Of a DNA stretch of 64,000 nt, positions 52,506-60,248 are shown piece by piece. The stretch is from Lacinutrix venerupis (lineage in GTDB: Bacteria > Bacteroidota > Bacteroidia > Flavobacteriales > Flavobacteriaceae), in the NCBI RefSeq assembly GCF_003663945.1, contig NZ_RCCH01000001.1, positions 186,001 to 250,000 on the forward strand, read 5' to 3'. Both the position numbers and the translations under genes were made by a program. Under the pieces are notes generated by a model. The model made no database searches. It saw only the letters and a list, made by a program, of their open reading frames with translations, and was not told where the DNA came from. Each line of letters opens with the position of its first letter. Within the stretch, counting starts at the first letter, position 1.

Positions 52506-53453
52506 TTATTTTTTAAGTCCTAATTCAATAAGACGTTGGTTTAAAAATTCTCCTGCAGTAATATCTTCATATTGCTTAGGATTATTTTCGTCTACACAAC
52601 TATCTAAAACATCTAATTTCATTTCGCTAATTGGATGCATGAAAAAAGGAATAGAGTAGCGGCTAGTTCCCCAAAGTTCTCTTGGTGGATTAATTACTCT
52701 ATGTATTGTAGATTTTAATTTGTTGTTTGTGTGGCGAGATAACATGTCTCCAACATTAATCATTAACTCGTCTGGCTCTGCAATAGCATCAATCCATTCG
52801 CCATCATGATTTTGTACTTGTAATCCACGACCTTGAGCACCCATTAACAATGTAATTAAATTAATGTCTCCATGAGCGGCAGCACGTTCCGCAGCTTTAG
52901 GTTCTTCGGTAATTGGTGGATAATGTATTGGTCTTAAAATAGAATTACCATTATGAATATAGTTATCAAAATATGTTTCTTCTAAATCTAAATGTAAAGC
53001 TAAAGCACGTAAAACATATTTTGCTGTTTTTTCTAACATTTGGTAGGCTTCTTTTCCTACTTTATTAAATGCTGGTACTTCTTTTACTTCTACATTTTCT
53101 GGATATTCTTTAGCACGTTCTGGGTCATCTTCTACGTATTGACCAAAGTGCCAAAACTCTTTTAAATCACCTTCTTTTTTGCCTTTTGCACTTTCTTTTC
53201 CAAAAGAAACGTAACCACGTTGGCCACCTATACCGGGAATTTCGTATTTACGTTTTTCTTCAACTGGAAGAGAGAAAAAGTTTTTAATTTCAGAGTATAA
53301 ACTATCTACTAGTTTGTCATCTAAAAAGTGTCCTTTTAAAGCAACAAAACCAATTTCTTGATAAGCTTTTCCTATTTCATCTATAAATTTTTGTTTTCTC
53401 TTTGGGTCATCAGAAAGAAAATCTTCTAAATTAACACTTGGTATACTTGTCAT
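52506..53453 (-). CDS. Isopenicillin N synthase-like Fe(II)/2-oxoglutarate oxygenase
   Basis: 315 residues, a DIOX_N domain followed by the double-stranded beta-helix. The iron ligands are H and D in A-A-H-G-D-I-N-L and the distal His in S-T-I-H-R-V-I-N-P. The R-x-S motif R-Y-S-I-P-F-F (oxoglutarate or substrate carboxylate) follows. Members of this family in bacteria act on amino acids, hormones or antibiotics. There are no biosynthetic genes of beta-lactams nearby, so the name describes the fold only. It is monocistronic with a promoter at 53485. Confidence 0.88.
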   Translation of the reverse strand: MTSIPSVNLEDFLSDDPKRKQKFIDEIGKAYQEIGFVALKGHFLDDKLVDSLYSEIKNFFSLPVEEKRKYEIPGIGGQRGYVSFGKESAKGKKEGDLKEFWHFGQYVEDDPERAKEYPENVEVKEVPAFNKVGKEAYQMLEKTAKYVLRALALHLDLEETYFDNYIHNGNSILRPIHYPPITEEPKAAERAAAHGDINLITLLMGAQGRGLQVQNHDGEWIDAIAEPDELMINVGDMLSRHTNNKLKSTIHRVINPPRELWGTSRYSIPFFMHPISEMKLDVLDSCVDENNPKQYEDITAGEFLNQRLIELGLKK

Positions 53454-53484
53454 CTATTACAATAATTTTTAAATCGTCTATATA

Positions 53485-53492
53485 CAAATGTA
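53485..53492 (-). promoter_or_regulatory. -7 element for the oxygenase gene
   Basis: Reads TACATTTG on the - strand, within ATACAAATGTAA (53482-53493), identical to one box of the XRE operator array at 25906. It may therefore also be a stray operator half of that family. 32 nt from the ATG. Confidence 0.45.
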
Positions 53493-53560
53493 AAGAAAAG
53501 ATTGCATATTTAATAATCAATAATAATTAGCTTCATTTATCAATTTATAGTCAATAATGT

Positions 53561-53568
53561 TATATTTG
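53561..53568 (+). promoter_or_regulatory. -7 element for the E1 fusion gene
   Basis: TATATTTG (full TAnnTTTG match), 31 nt before ATG 53600. Confidence 0.45.
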
Positions 53569-53599
53569 ATAAACCTTATTTACCATATTTAATATACTA

Positions 53600-55588
53600 A
53601 TGAAATCTAACATAAAATATAAAAAAACCAAACTTTCTACAACAACTAAAATAGCGCTTTATAAAACTATGCTTAAGCCTCGTTTAATAGAGGAGAAGAT
53701 GCTTATTTTGCTACGTCAAGGTAAAATAAGTAAATGGTTTTCTGGTATTGGTCAAGAGGCTATTTCGGTAGGAGTTACAATGGCTATGCAAGCAGAAGAA
53801 TATATTTTACCTATGCATAGAAATTTAGGTGTTTTTACAACGCGAGAAATTCCTCTTTACCGTTTGTTTAGCCAATGGCAAGGTAAAGCAAATGGTTTTA
53901 CAAAAGGTAGAGACCGTTCGTTCCATTTTGGAACTCAAGAGTTTAATATTATTGGTATGATTTCTCATTTGGGACCACAATTTGGCGTTGCAGATGGTAT
54001 TGCTTTAGCAAGTAAATTAAAAAACAAAAATCAAGTTACAGCAGTTTTTACTGGTGAAGGCGGAACTAGTGAAGGTGATATACACGAGGCTTTAAATGTT
54101 GCGTCTGTATGGCAATTACCTGTACTTTTTTGTATTGAAAATAATGGATACGGATTATCGACACCTACTAAAGAGCAATATAATTGCGAAAATTTAGCAG
54201 ATAGAGCTTTAGGCTATGGCATGGAGTCTCACATTATAGACGGTAATAATATTTTAGAAGTTTACACTAAAATCTCTGAGATTACAGAAAGTATTAGAAA
54301 AAAACCACGTCCAGTTTTAATAGAGTTTAAAACATTTAGAATGCGTGGTCATGAAGAGGCTAGTGGTACCAAATATGTACCGCAAGATTTAATGGACCAG
54401 TGGGCACAAAAAGATCCAATAGAAAATTATAGATTACATTTATTAACAGAAGGTATTTTAACAGAAAAAGAAGATGCTATTTTTAAAGCTGAAATTAAAG
54501 CAGAAATAGACACGCATTTAGATAAAACTAATGCAGAAGAAATAATTGTTTCTACTGAAAGTAATGAATTATATGATGTCTATAAAGATTTTGATTATCA
54601 AAACATTGAAGAATCTTCAAACACAAACGAACTGCGTTTAATAGACGCTATCCATGAAGGTTTAAAGCAGTCTATGGAAAAGCATGACGACTTAGTAATT
54701 ATGGGTCAAGATATTGCAGAATATGGAGGTGTTTTTAAAATTACAGATGGTTTTGTTGAAGCTTTTGGTAAAGATAGAGTACGTAACACGCCTATTTGTG
54801 AGTCTGCAATAATAGAGACTGCTATGGGATTAAGTATAGCAGGAATTAAAAGTATTGTAGAATTACAGTTTAGCGATTTTGTAACCTCAGGTTTCAATCC
54901 AGTTGTAAATTATTTAGCGAAGTCGCATTATCGTTGGAATCAAAATGCAGATGTTGTACTTAGAATGCCATGTGGAGCAGGAGTAGCGGCAGGACCTTTT
55001 CATAGTCAAACAAACGAAGCTTGGTTTACAAAAACACCAGGTTTAAAAGTGGTTTATCCAGCATTTCCAAAAGATGCTAAAGGCTTATTAGCGACAGCAA
55101 TTAACGATCCCAATCCAGTGTTGTTTTTTGAGCATAAAGCACTATATAGAAGCATTCGACAAGAAGTTCCAACAGATTACTTTACAATACCTTTTGGTAA
55201 AGCAGCAACACTAAAACAAGGTACCGATATTACTATAATTGCATATGGGCAAGCAGTACATTGGGCATTAAACACATTAGAAAATCATCAAGATATTTCT
55301 GCCGATGTTATTGATTTAAGGTCCTTACAACCATTAGATACAGAAACTATTTATGCATCAACTAAAAAAACAGGTCGTGTAATTATTTTACAAGAAGATT
55401 CACTTTTTGGAGGTATTGCTAGTGATATTTCAGCCTTAATAATGGAAAATTGTTTTGAAAGTTTAGATGCTCCTGTTAAACGTGTAGCTAGTTTAGAAAC
55501 ACCAATACCTTTTATAAATCAATTAGAAGATCAATATTTAGCGCGAGATAAGTTTGAAGATGAACTATTAGCGTTACTTGCTTATTAA
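53600..55588 (+). CDS. 2-oxoacid dehydrogenase E1 component, alpha/beta fusion
   Basis: 662 residues combining the two E1 subunits. The alpha half (about 1-330) has F-T-G-E-G-G-T-S-E-G-D with the thiamine pyrophosphate motif ending in E-N-N-G-Y-G-L-S. The beta half (about 335-662) has M-G-Q-D-I-A-E-Y-G-G-V-F, L-Q-F-S-D-F, R-M-P-C-G-A and the C-terminal L-R-S-L-Q-P-L-D. It decarboxylates branched-chain 2-oxo acids or a related substrate and acetylates lipoyl-E2. The fusion is a known Bacteroidota arrangement; no E2 or E3 gene is adjacent. The Met at 53600 is followed by basic residues typical for the family. Confidence 0.9.
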   Translation: MKSNIKYKKTKLSTTTKIALYKTMLKPRLIEEKMLILLRQGKISKWFSGIGQEAISVGVTMAMQAEEYILPMHRNLGVFTTREIPLYRLFSQWQGKANGFTKGRDRSFHFGTQEFNIIGMISHLGPQFGVADGIALASKLKNKNQVTAVFTGEGGTSEGDIHEALNVASVWQLPVLFCIENNGYGLSTPTKEQYNCENLADRALGYGMESHIIDGNNILEVYTKISEITESIRKKPRPVLIEFKTFRMRGHEEASGTKYVPQDLMDQWAQKDPIENYRLHLLTEGILTEKEDAIFKAEIKAEIDTHLDKTNAEEIIVSTESNELYDVYKDFDYQNIEESSNTNELRLIDAIHEGLKQSMEKHDDLVIMGQDIAEYGGVFKITDGFVEAFGKDRVRNTPICESAIIETAMGLSIAGIKSIVELQFSDFVTSGFNPVVNYLAKSHYRWNQNADVVLRMPCGAGVAAGPFHSQTNEAWFTKTPGLKVVYPAFPKDAKGLLATAINDPNPVLFFEHKALYRSIRQEVPTDYFTIPFGKAATLKQGTDITIIAYGQAVHWALNTLENHQDISADVIDLRSLQPLDTETIYASTKKTGRVIILQEDSLFGGIASDISALIMENCFESLDAPVKRVASLETPIPFINQLEDQYLARDKFEDELLALLAY

Positions 55589-55596
55589 AAAATAAA

Positions 55597-55628
55597 AAAA
55601 CCAGTGAACCCTAATTCACTGGTTTTTT
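55597..55628. terminator. Bidirectional intrinsic terminator
   Basis: Stem AACCAGTGAA / TTCACTGGTT with loop CCCTAA (55599-55624) and A- and T-runs on both sides. It serves the E1 gene on + and the two micro-ORFs on -. Confidence 0.88.
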
Positions 55629-55648
55629 ATCAATTAATCAAGTTATTA

Positions 55649-55783
55649 TTAATATGCATAGCGTTTTGCACCATTCCATAATCCGTTTGTTGTATTGCTG
55701 AATTTTAAGATTTCTCTACTAACATGTAAATTGTTTTCAGTAATGCAATTTGTTCTTCTTAAGTTGTTAATAATAGCTTTCAT
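55649..55783 (-). CDS. Micro-ORF of 44 residues, W-N-x-x-K-R-Y ending
   Basis: ATG 55783, stop 55649-55651. It is polar and Asn-rich (M-K-A-I-I-N-N-L-R-R-T-N-C-I-T) with one Cys and a C terminus G-L-W-N-G-A-K-R-Y-A-Y. There is no signal peptide. The shape of its last residues matches the ORF at 55853, and AACCAATCA lies upstream of both starts, so they look like tandem duplicates. It is followed by a terminator on its strand, supporting transcription. I do not recognise the family. Confidence 0.45.
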   Translation of the reverse strand: MKAIINNLRRTNCITENNLHVSREILKFSNTTNGLWNGAKRYAY

Positions 55784-55852
55784 AATTTAGGTTTTTGTTG
55801 ATTGGTTTACTGCAATAATGTATTCCAGTATTGATTGATGATTTTTTTTTTG

Positions 55853-55939
55853 TTATCTATAACGTCTTCTAGAATTCCAAGTGTTACTTTTTGTTCCTTC
55901 TAAAGTTCCTGATAATTGATTGTTGTTTAAAGTTCTCAT
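55853..55939 (-). CDS. Micro-ORF of 28 residues, W-N-x-x-R-R-Y ending
   Basis: ATG 55939, stop 55853-55855. The sequence starts M-R-T-L-N-N-N-Q-L-S-G-T-L and ends N-T-W-N-S-R-R-R-Y-R. Five of 28 residues are Arg, and the peptide is basic. It shares the W-N-x-x-(K/R)-R-Y end and the AACCAATCA upstream element with the neighbouring ORF. It may be a peptide toxin, a ribosome- or RNA-binding micropeptide, or a chance ORF; the paired similarity argues against chance. Confidence 0.4.
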   Translation of the reverse strand: MRTLNNNQLSGTLEGTKSNTWNSRRRYR

Positions 55940-56178
55940 AATGATTGGTTTTAAAAATGATTGATAAATTATTTGTTATATTATAAAGACGACGTAAAAA
56001 TAAATTTGTTACAGTACTATGTATTACAAAGTACATATTTAACATATTTTAACATTTTTGTAAAGATTTTTTCTATTTTAAAGTGCTTTTATATTATTTC
56101 TATAATAGCATTTTATAAAGTTGAATGATAAAATATTAGAATTAATAAAATTTTAATATTTCGGTACGGTTTTTGGTT
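55940..56178. other. Intergenic region without recognised gene
   Basis: Very AT-rich. It includes an imperfect TATGTA...TACATA inverted repeat near 56015-56035 and a TACGGTTTTTGG half-site at 56165-56176 related to the palindrome at 33712. No ORF with convincing features was found; it probably holds promoters in both directions. Confidence 0.4.
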
Positions 56179-56186
56179 TATTTTTG
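56179..56186 (+). promoter_or_regulatory. -7 element for the secreted protein gene
   Basis: TATTTTTG (full TAnnTTTG match), 23 nt before ATG 56210. Confidence 0.45.
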
Positions 56187-56209
56187 ACAAATACAATTTT
56201 TTATTAATA

Positions 56210-56902
56210 ATGAAGTATAATTTATTTTTTGTTTTTACACTTTTAGCATTTTGTTTAAATGCACAAATAGATAGTGAAAATAAATCTATAATTATTCCCG
56301 CTCAAGAAGTTGAGGACCCAAAAGCAGATAACGAACTTATTATCATGCCTGAAGAAAAAAACAGTGCAGAGCCTGATAAAGAAGAAGAAAACGAAATAGT
56401 TTTACCAAAAAAAGAAAAGTTACCAGTTGCAGAGCGCAAGGAGTTTTCTATGATTAAAGAGAATAAGTTTAGAAATCCTGCCGAGTTATACCAAAAGCAA
56501 TTAAAAAATGCTTTAAAATTAAGACCAGACGAAGAGAGAAAACATAATGGGAGTGAGGTAACTCAATATTTAGGAGAATATAGTACTAAAGCCAAACGCG
56601 TTAATATTATATATAGAGATCATCAAGCAGAAGATGGAGATATAATACGTGTTTATGTTAATGGAAATATAGCTCAATCTAGAGTATTGCTTCAAAACCA
56701 TAGTAAAGGTTTCTTTTTAACATTAGAACCTGGAGACAATATTATAGAGTTCGAAGCTTTAAATCAAGGAACAAGTGGTCCAAACACAGCAGAATTTCAA
56801 GTCTTAGACGACTCTGGTAAAGCATTTATTACTAACCAATGGAATTTGGCTACAGGAGTAAAAGCAACTATAACAGTGGTTAAGGCAAAGGACGAAGAAT
56901 AG
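56210..56902 (+). CDS. Secreted protein of unknown function
   Basis: 230 residues. Signal peptide (1-18, ending L-N-A-Q). An acidic, Pro/Glu/Lys-rich linker (about 20-75, with I-I-I-P-A-Q and I-V-L-P-K-K repeats of a hydrophobic-Pro pattern) is followed by a beta-rich domain (about 115-225) containing V-N-I-I-Y-R-D-H-Q-A-E-D-G-D, I-R-V-Y-V-N-G and F-F-L-T-L-E-P-G-D-N. That segment looks like an immunoglobulin-like or carbohydrate-binding sandwich. From memory it is a conserved flavobacterial family with no assigned role. Periplasmic or outer surface. Confidence 0.7.
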   Translation: MKYNLFFVFTLLAFCLNAQIDSENKSIIIPAQEVEDPKADNELIIMPEEKNSAEPDKEEENEIVLPKKEKLPVAERKEFSMIKENKFRNPAELYQKQLKNALKLRPDEERKHNGSEVTQYLGEYSTKAKRVNIIYRDHQAEDGDIIRVYVNGNIAQSRVLLQNHSKGFFLTLEPGDNIIEFEALNQGTSGPNTAEFQVLDDSGKAFITNQWNLATGVKATITVVKAKDEE

Positions 56903-57000
56903 TAAACTTTATTATTTCCTTTAATAAATCAATAGAAAATCGTATTTTTACAAAATTAATTGACAATTCAGTCAATTATTAATACTTACACAAAAAAAGA

Positions 57001-57453
57001 ATGGCAAAGTCGCAACAGACATTTAACAAATTAGAAAAAGAAAAAAAGCGCTTAAAGAAAAGAGAAGACAAACGTAAGAAAATGGAGGCTAGAAAGGCCG
57101 CTAAGGAAGAAAATGGTACAGACGGAATACAGTTTGCTTACGTAGATTTTAACGGTAATTTAGTAGATACGCCGCCAGATCCAGAAGATAAAATTAAAGT
57201 AAAAGCAGATAATATTATTTTAGGTGTGCCTAAAAAAGAAGATTTGCCAGAAGTAGATCCAATTAGAAAAGGAAAAGTTTCATTTTACGACTCGTCTAAA
57301 GGTTTTGGTTTTATTATAGATACCGAAGACCAAGAAAAATACTTTTGTCACGTTAGTGGTTTAATTGATGAAATTACAGAAAACGACAAAGTACAATTTG
57401 AACTAGAAAAAGGCATGAAAGGTTTAAACGCCGTTCGTGTTAAAAAAGTATAA
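57001..57453 (+). CDS. Cold-shock domain protein
   Basis: 150 residues. A lysine/arginine-rich N terminus (about 1-38, helical) and an acidic Pro-containing linker precede a C-terminal CSD (about 90-150): G-K-V-S-F-Y-D-S-S-K-G-F-G-F-I contains the RNP1 motif and Y-F-C-H-V-S-G-L the RNP2. It binds single-stranded RNA or DNA and may act as an RNA chaperone. The long basic extension is longer than in CspA-type proteins (about 70 residues). Monocistronic, with a terminator. Confidence 0.88.
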   Translation: MAKSQQTFNKLEKEKKRLKKREDKRKKMEARKAAKEENGTDGIQFAYVDFNGNLVDTPPDPEDKIKVKADNIILGVPKKEDLPEVDPIRKGKVSFYDSSKGFGFIIDTEDQEKYFCHVSGLIDEITENDKVQFELEKGMKGLNAVRVKKV

Positions 57454-57482
57454 TATTGCTATTAACTGTGATTGAACACACG

Positions 57483-57515
57483 TTAGCCTTGATTTTTAAT
57501 CAAGGCTTTTTTTTT
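57483..57515. terminator. Intrinsic terminator
   Basis: 10-bp stem AGCCTTGATT (57485-57494) / AATCAAGGCT (57498-57507), loop TTT, with nine T after it. It ends the cold-shock gene and borders the convergent TolC gene. Confidence 0.88.
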
Positions 57516-58899
57516 AAATATTTCCTAATGCTTCAAAAAGCTTTACTTTAGTTTTATAAAACATATTTTTTAGTTTTAAAGCTTTTAATTCTGCATCAAT
57601 TAAACTGGACTCTCGGTAGTTAATTAAAAACACAGAGCTTTCTCCAAAGCTAAATTTTCTTTCTTCAGCATTAAGTAGTGTATTATAATCTTTAACTACA
57701 GCGTCTATTAATTCTATTTGTGTAATATAAGAATCAAGCTCCTTTTTTAAAGCTTCAACCTTATTAGTAATTGCTATGCCGGTATTTAAACGTTCAAATT
57801 TTGAAGCGTCAATTTTTAGCTTTGTTAATTTTAAGTTTCCGCGTTCTTTTCTTAAAAACAATGGAAACGAGACATTTAACCCTAGTTTATAATTGTTTAG
57901 GCTGTAGCTATTGCTTATGTCTGGATTTTCGGTAATAAAATTATATTGCACATCAACCTTAGGTAATAACTTATTAGCTTTTAGCTTAGCATCTACATCT
58001 AAACTTTTAATTTTATTGTTTAAAGCATTTAATTTTGGATGATTATCTATTTCAAATTCAATGTCTTGATTTAAATTTAAAACTTGGTTTACTGTGTTTT
58101 CTGATAATTGAGCAGGTGTTACGCTACTATTAATCTCTATAGGTACGCCAGAATCTAACCATAAAAAATTAGACACTTTTAAAGTTTTTTTTAAAAATTT
58201 AATGCTAGACTGCTCTAAAGATAATTTTCTGTTATTAATATTAATATTGGCTTCTAAACTATCTATTCCTGGTTTATCTCCTGCTAAAACGCTTTTTCGT
58301 ACTCCATTATAGCGCGTTTTAGCGTTTTCTAGAAAACGACTGTACATTTTTTGCTCGTTGTAAGCTTGAAGCCATTCAAAATAAGCTATTGATGCATCGT
58401 ATAAAACTTTATTTACAGTTAAGGTTCTTTCTGCTTTATTTTGCTCTATAAAATATTTGGCCTTTTTTAAAGTAGCCATTCTTTCATTAATAATTAATCC
58501 TTGTCCTAAAGAAGCAGATATTCCTGCAGAAAATAAACCATCATCTGGTACATTGTTTTGTGGATTTAAATATTGACCATCATTATTTTCAAAATTTGCT
58601 TTTAATTCTACACCATACCAAGTTGGCACTTTAAATGTTGCATTAAATAAATTATAATAATCTTTATTTTTAAAATCTTTACGGTCGTAATTTGCTTCAA
58701 TTTTTGGATCAAAACTACCACGTGCTTTTAATAAATTATATTCTCCTTCTTCTAGTTTTAAATTTGCTTGTTTAACAATTGGGTGAAATTGTTTTACGTA
58801 GCTTATATATTCTTCAAAGCTTAATTCTAAGTCATTTATGCTTTGTGAAAACGCATTAGCATACAGTAAAATGCAAAATAACAATAGGTGTTTTTTCAT
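57514..58899 (-). CDS. TolC-family outer-membrane efflux protein
   Basis: 461 residues from ATG 58899; a GTG at 58920 would add seven residues but would overlap the HlyD gene and spoil the signal peptide. Signal M-K-K-H-L-L-L-F-C then cleavage after A-N-A-F-S. Two repeats of the TolC helix-strand pattern are visible, with L-x-A-R-G-S-F-D-P near residue 68 and Y-N-T-L-L-N-A-E-E-R-K near 420. It forms the outer-membrane channel of the exporter with the adaptor and ABC genes upstream. It is the last gene of the TetR operon, 1 nt after the adaptor stop. Confidence 0.85.
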   Translation of the reverse strand: MKKHLLLFCILLYANAFSQSINDLELSFEEYISYVKQFHPIVKQANLKLEEGEYNLLKARGSFDPKIEANYDRKDFKNKDYYNLFNATFKVPTWYGVELKANFENNDGQYLNPQNNVPDDGLFSAGISASLGQGLIINERMATLKKAKYFIEQNKAERTLTVNKVLYDASIAYFEWLQAYNEQKMYSRFLENAKTRYNGVRKSVLAGDKPGIDSLEANININNRKLSLEQSSIKFLKKTLKVSNFLWLDSGVPIEINSSVTPAQLSENTVNQVLNLNQDIEFEIDNHPKLNALNNKIKSLDVDAKLKANKLLPKVDVQYNFITENPDISNSYSLNNYKLGLNVSFPLFLRKERGNLKLTKLKIDASKFERLNTGIAITNKVEALKKELDSYITQIELIDAVVKDYNTLLNAEERKFSFGESSVFLINYRESSLIDAELKALKLKNMFYKTKVKLFEALGNI

Positions 58900-58900
58900 A

Positions 58901-60247
58901 CTATTTTGTTTTGTTGTCACTGTTTTTTGGTTGGTAATAATTAGGTGGGAATCCGTTTAATTGTCTCCAAACTTCAAACCAAATAGGTACGTCTTCTAAT
59001 AAGCCAATAGCTTTAACGCCAGATCCAACTCTAATTGCAGTTGGCCATTTATAATCGTTTTTATCTGGAGCTAAAAGAATTCTAAATTTACCGTTACTAC
59101 TTATAAAATTTTCTATTGCAATTACTTTTGCGCCGTACGTACCGTACGATACATTAGGCCAACCACTAAATACTATTGCTGGCCAACCATCAAACTGTAC
59201 TCTAAATGTTTCGCCAATATGCACTAAAGGTAAATCTATAGGATCTATATAGGTTTCTACAGCCAGATCGTAATTTGCTGGCATAATACCAACAATGCGT
59301 TCGCCTTCTTTAAAACTTTCACCAATTCCTGTTTTTATAGCTTTGTTTATATAGCCGTCTAATGGTGCTTTTATATAATACATAGCATTTCTTATTTCAT
59401 AATTAGTACGGTTATTTTCTAATTTTGAAACTTGTACTTTGGCATCGTATTGGTTAGATTCTGCAGTAAATTTATCGCTTTGTGCTTTAGATATTTTATC
59501 TATATATGAAGCTTTTAAACGCGTAATTTCTACTTGAGCATTTAAAATTTCGTTTTTTGAAGCTAGAAATTTATTTTCTTGAGATATTAATTTTGCTTCT
59601 GTTTCTTGAAGTTTTAAGCGTTTTTGTTCAACATCGGTTAAAGATTTTAGTCCTTCTTTTTCTAAAATCTCTGCACGATTAAGTTGTTTTCTTGCTATTT
59701 CAATATTTGTTTTTGCTGCTTCAAAATCTATACTATCGCTTTTCATTTTAAGTTTAGATTGCAATAGTTTGTTTTCGGCTTGTTTAATTTTTAAAACACG
59801 TTCTTTAGATAGTGCTGAAATTTGATTGTTTAACGCTTTAACTTTTAAACCGTAACTTTCTACAGAAGCTGCTTTAGAGTTTATTTGATCGCCTGTAATT
59901 TTGACCAAATTTGGGTTAAAATAATCATCTTTTACTTCAGAAATAAAAAGAATTGTATCTCCTTTTTTTACAAAATCACCTTCGCGTACAAACCATTTTT
60001 CTATACGTCCAGGAATAGGCGATTGTATGCTTTGTGGTCTTTGATCTGGCGTAAGTGTTGTTACAGCTCCACTAGCCGAAATACTTTGTGTCCATGGTAA
60101 AAGCAATACTATTATACAAATTATAGCAAATGAAATAAGAAGTCTGTTAAACTGTTTAAAATGCTTTTTATTAAAAGCTTTTTTATAAGACATATACTTA
60201 GAAATGTCTACTTTTTCGTTTAATTTATTTGTAGATATGTTTAGCAT
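58901..60247 (-). CDS. HlyD-family periplasmic adaptor
   Basis: 448 residues. One N-terminal membrane helix (about 36-53) is followed by a biotinyl-lipoyl domain (S-P-I-P-G-R-I-E-K-W-F-V-R-E-G-D-F-V-K-K-G-D), a long alpha-helical hairpin (about 125-275, coiled coil with many Lys/Gln/Ala) and a beta-barrel part with I-K-A-P-L-D-G-Y-I and G-E-S-F-K-E-G-E. It bridges the inner-membrane ABC protein and TolC. Spacing of 1 nt on both sides shows one operon. The substrate is unknown. Confidence 0.88.
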   Translation of the reverse strand: MLNISTNKLNEKVDISKYMSYKKAFNKKHFKQFNRLLISFAIICIIVLLLPWTQSISASGAVTTLTPDQRPQSIQSPIPGRIEKWFVREGDFVKKGDTILFISEVKDDYFNPNLVKITGDQINSKAASVESYGLKVKALNNQISALSKERVLKIKQAENKLLQSKLKMKSDSIDFEAAKTNIEIARKQLNRAEILEKEGLKSLTDVEQKRLKLQETEAKLISQENKFLASKNEILNAQVEITRLKASYIDKISKAQSDKFTAESNQYDAKVQVSKLENNRTNYEIRNAMYYIKAPLDGYINKAIKTGIGESFKEGERIVGIMPANYDLAVETYIDPIDLPLVHIGETFRVQFDGWPAIVFSGWPNVSYGTYGAKVIAIENFISSNGKFRILLAPDKNDYKWPTAIRVGSGVKAIGLLEDVPIWFEVWRQLNGFPPNYYQPKNSDNKTK

Positions 60248-60248
60248 A

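Noticed and set aside
58900-58920. GTG start of the TolC gene
   Set aside because: It would overlap the adaptor gene and put charged residues in front of the signal peptide; ATG 58899 is clean.
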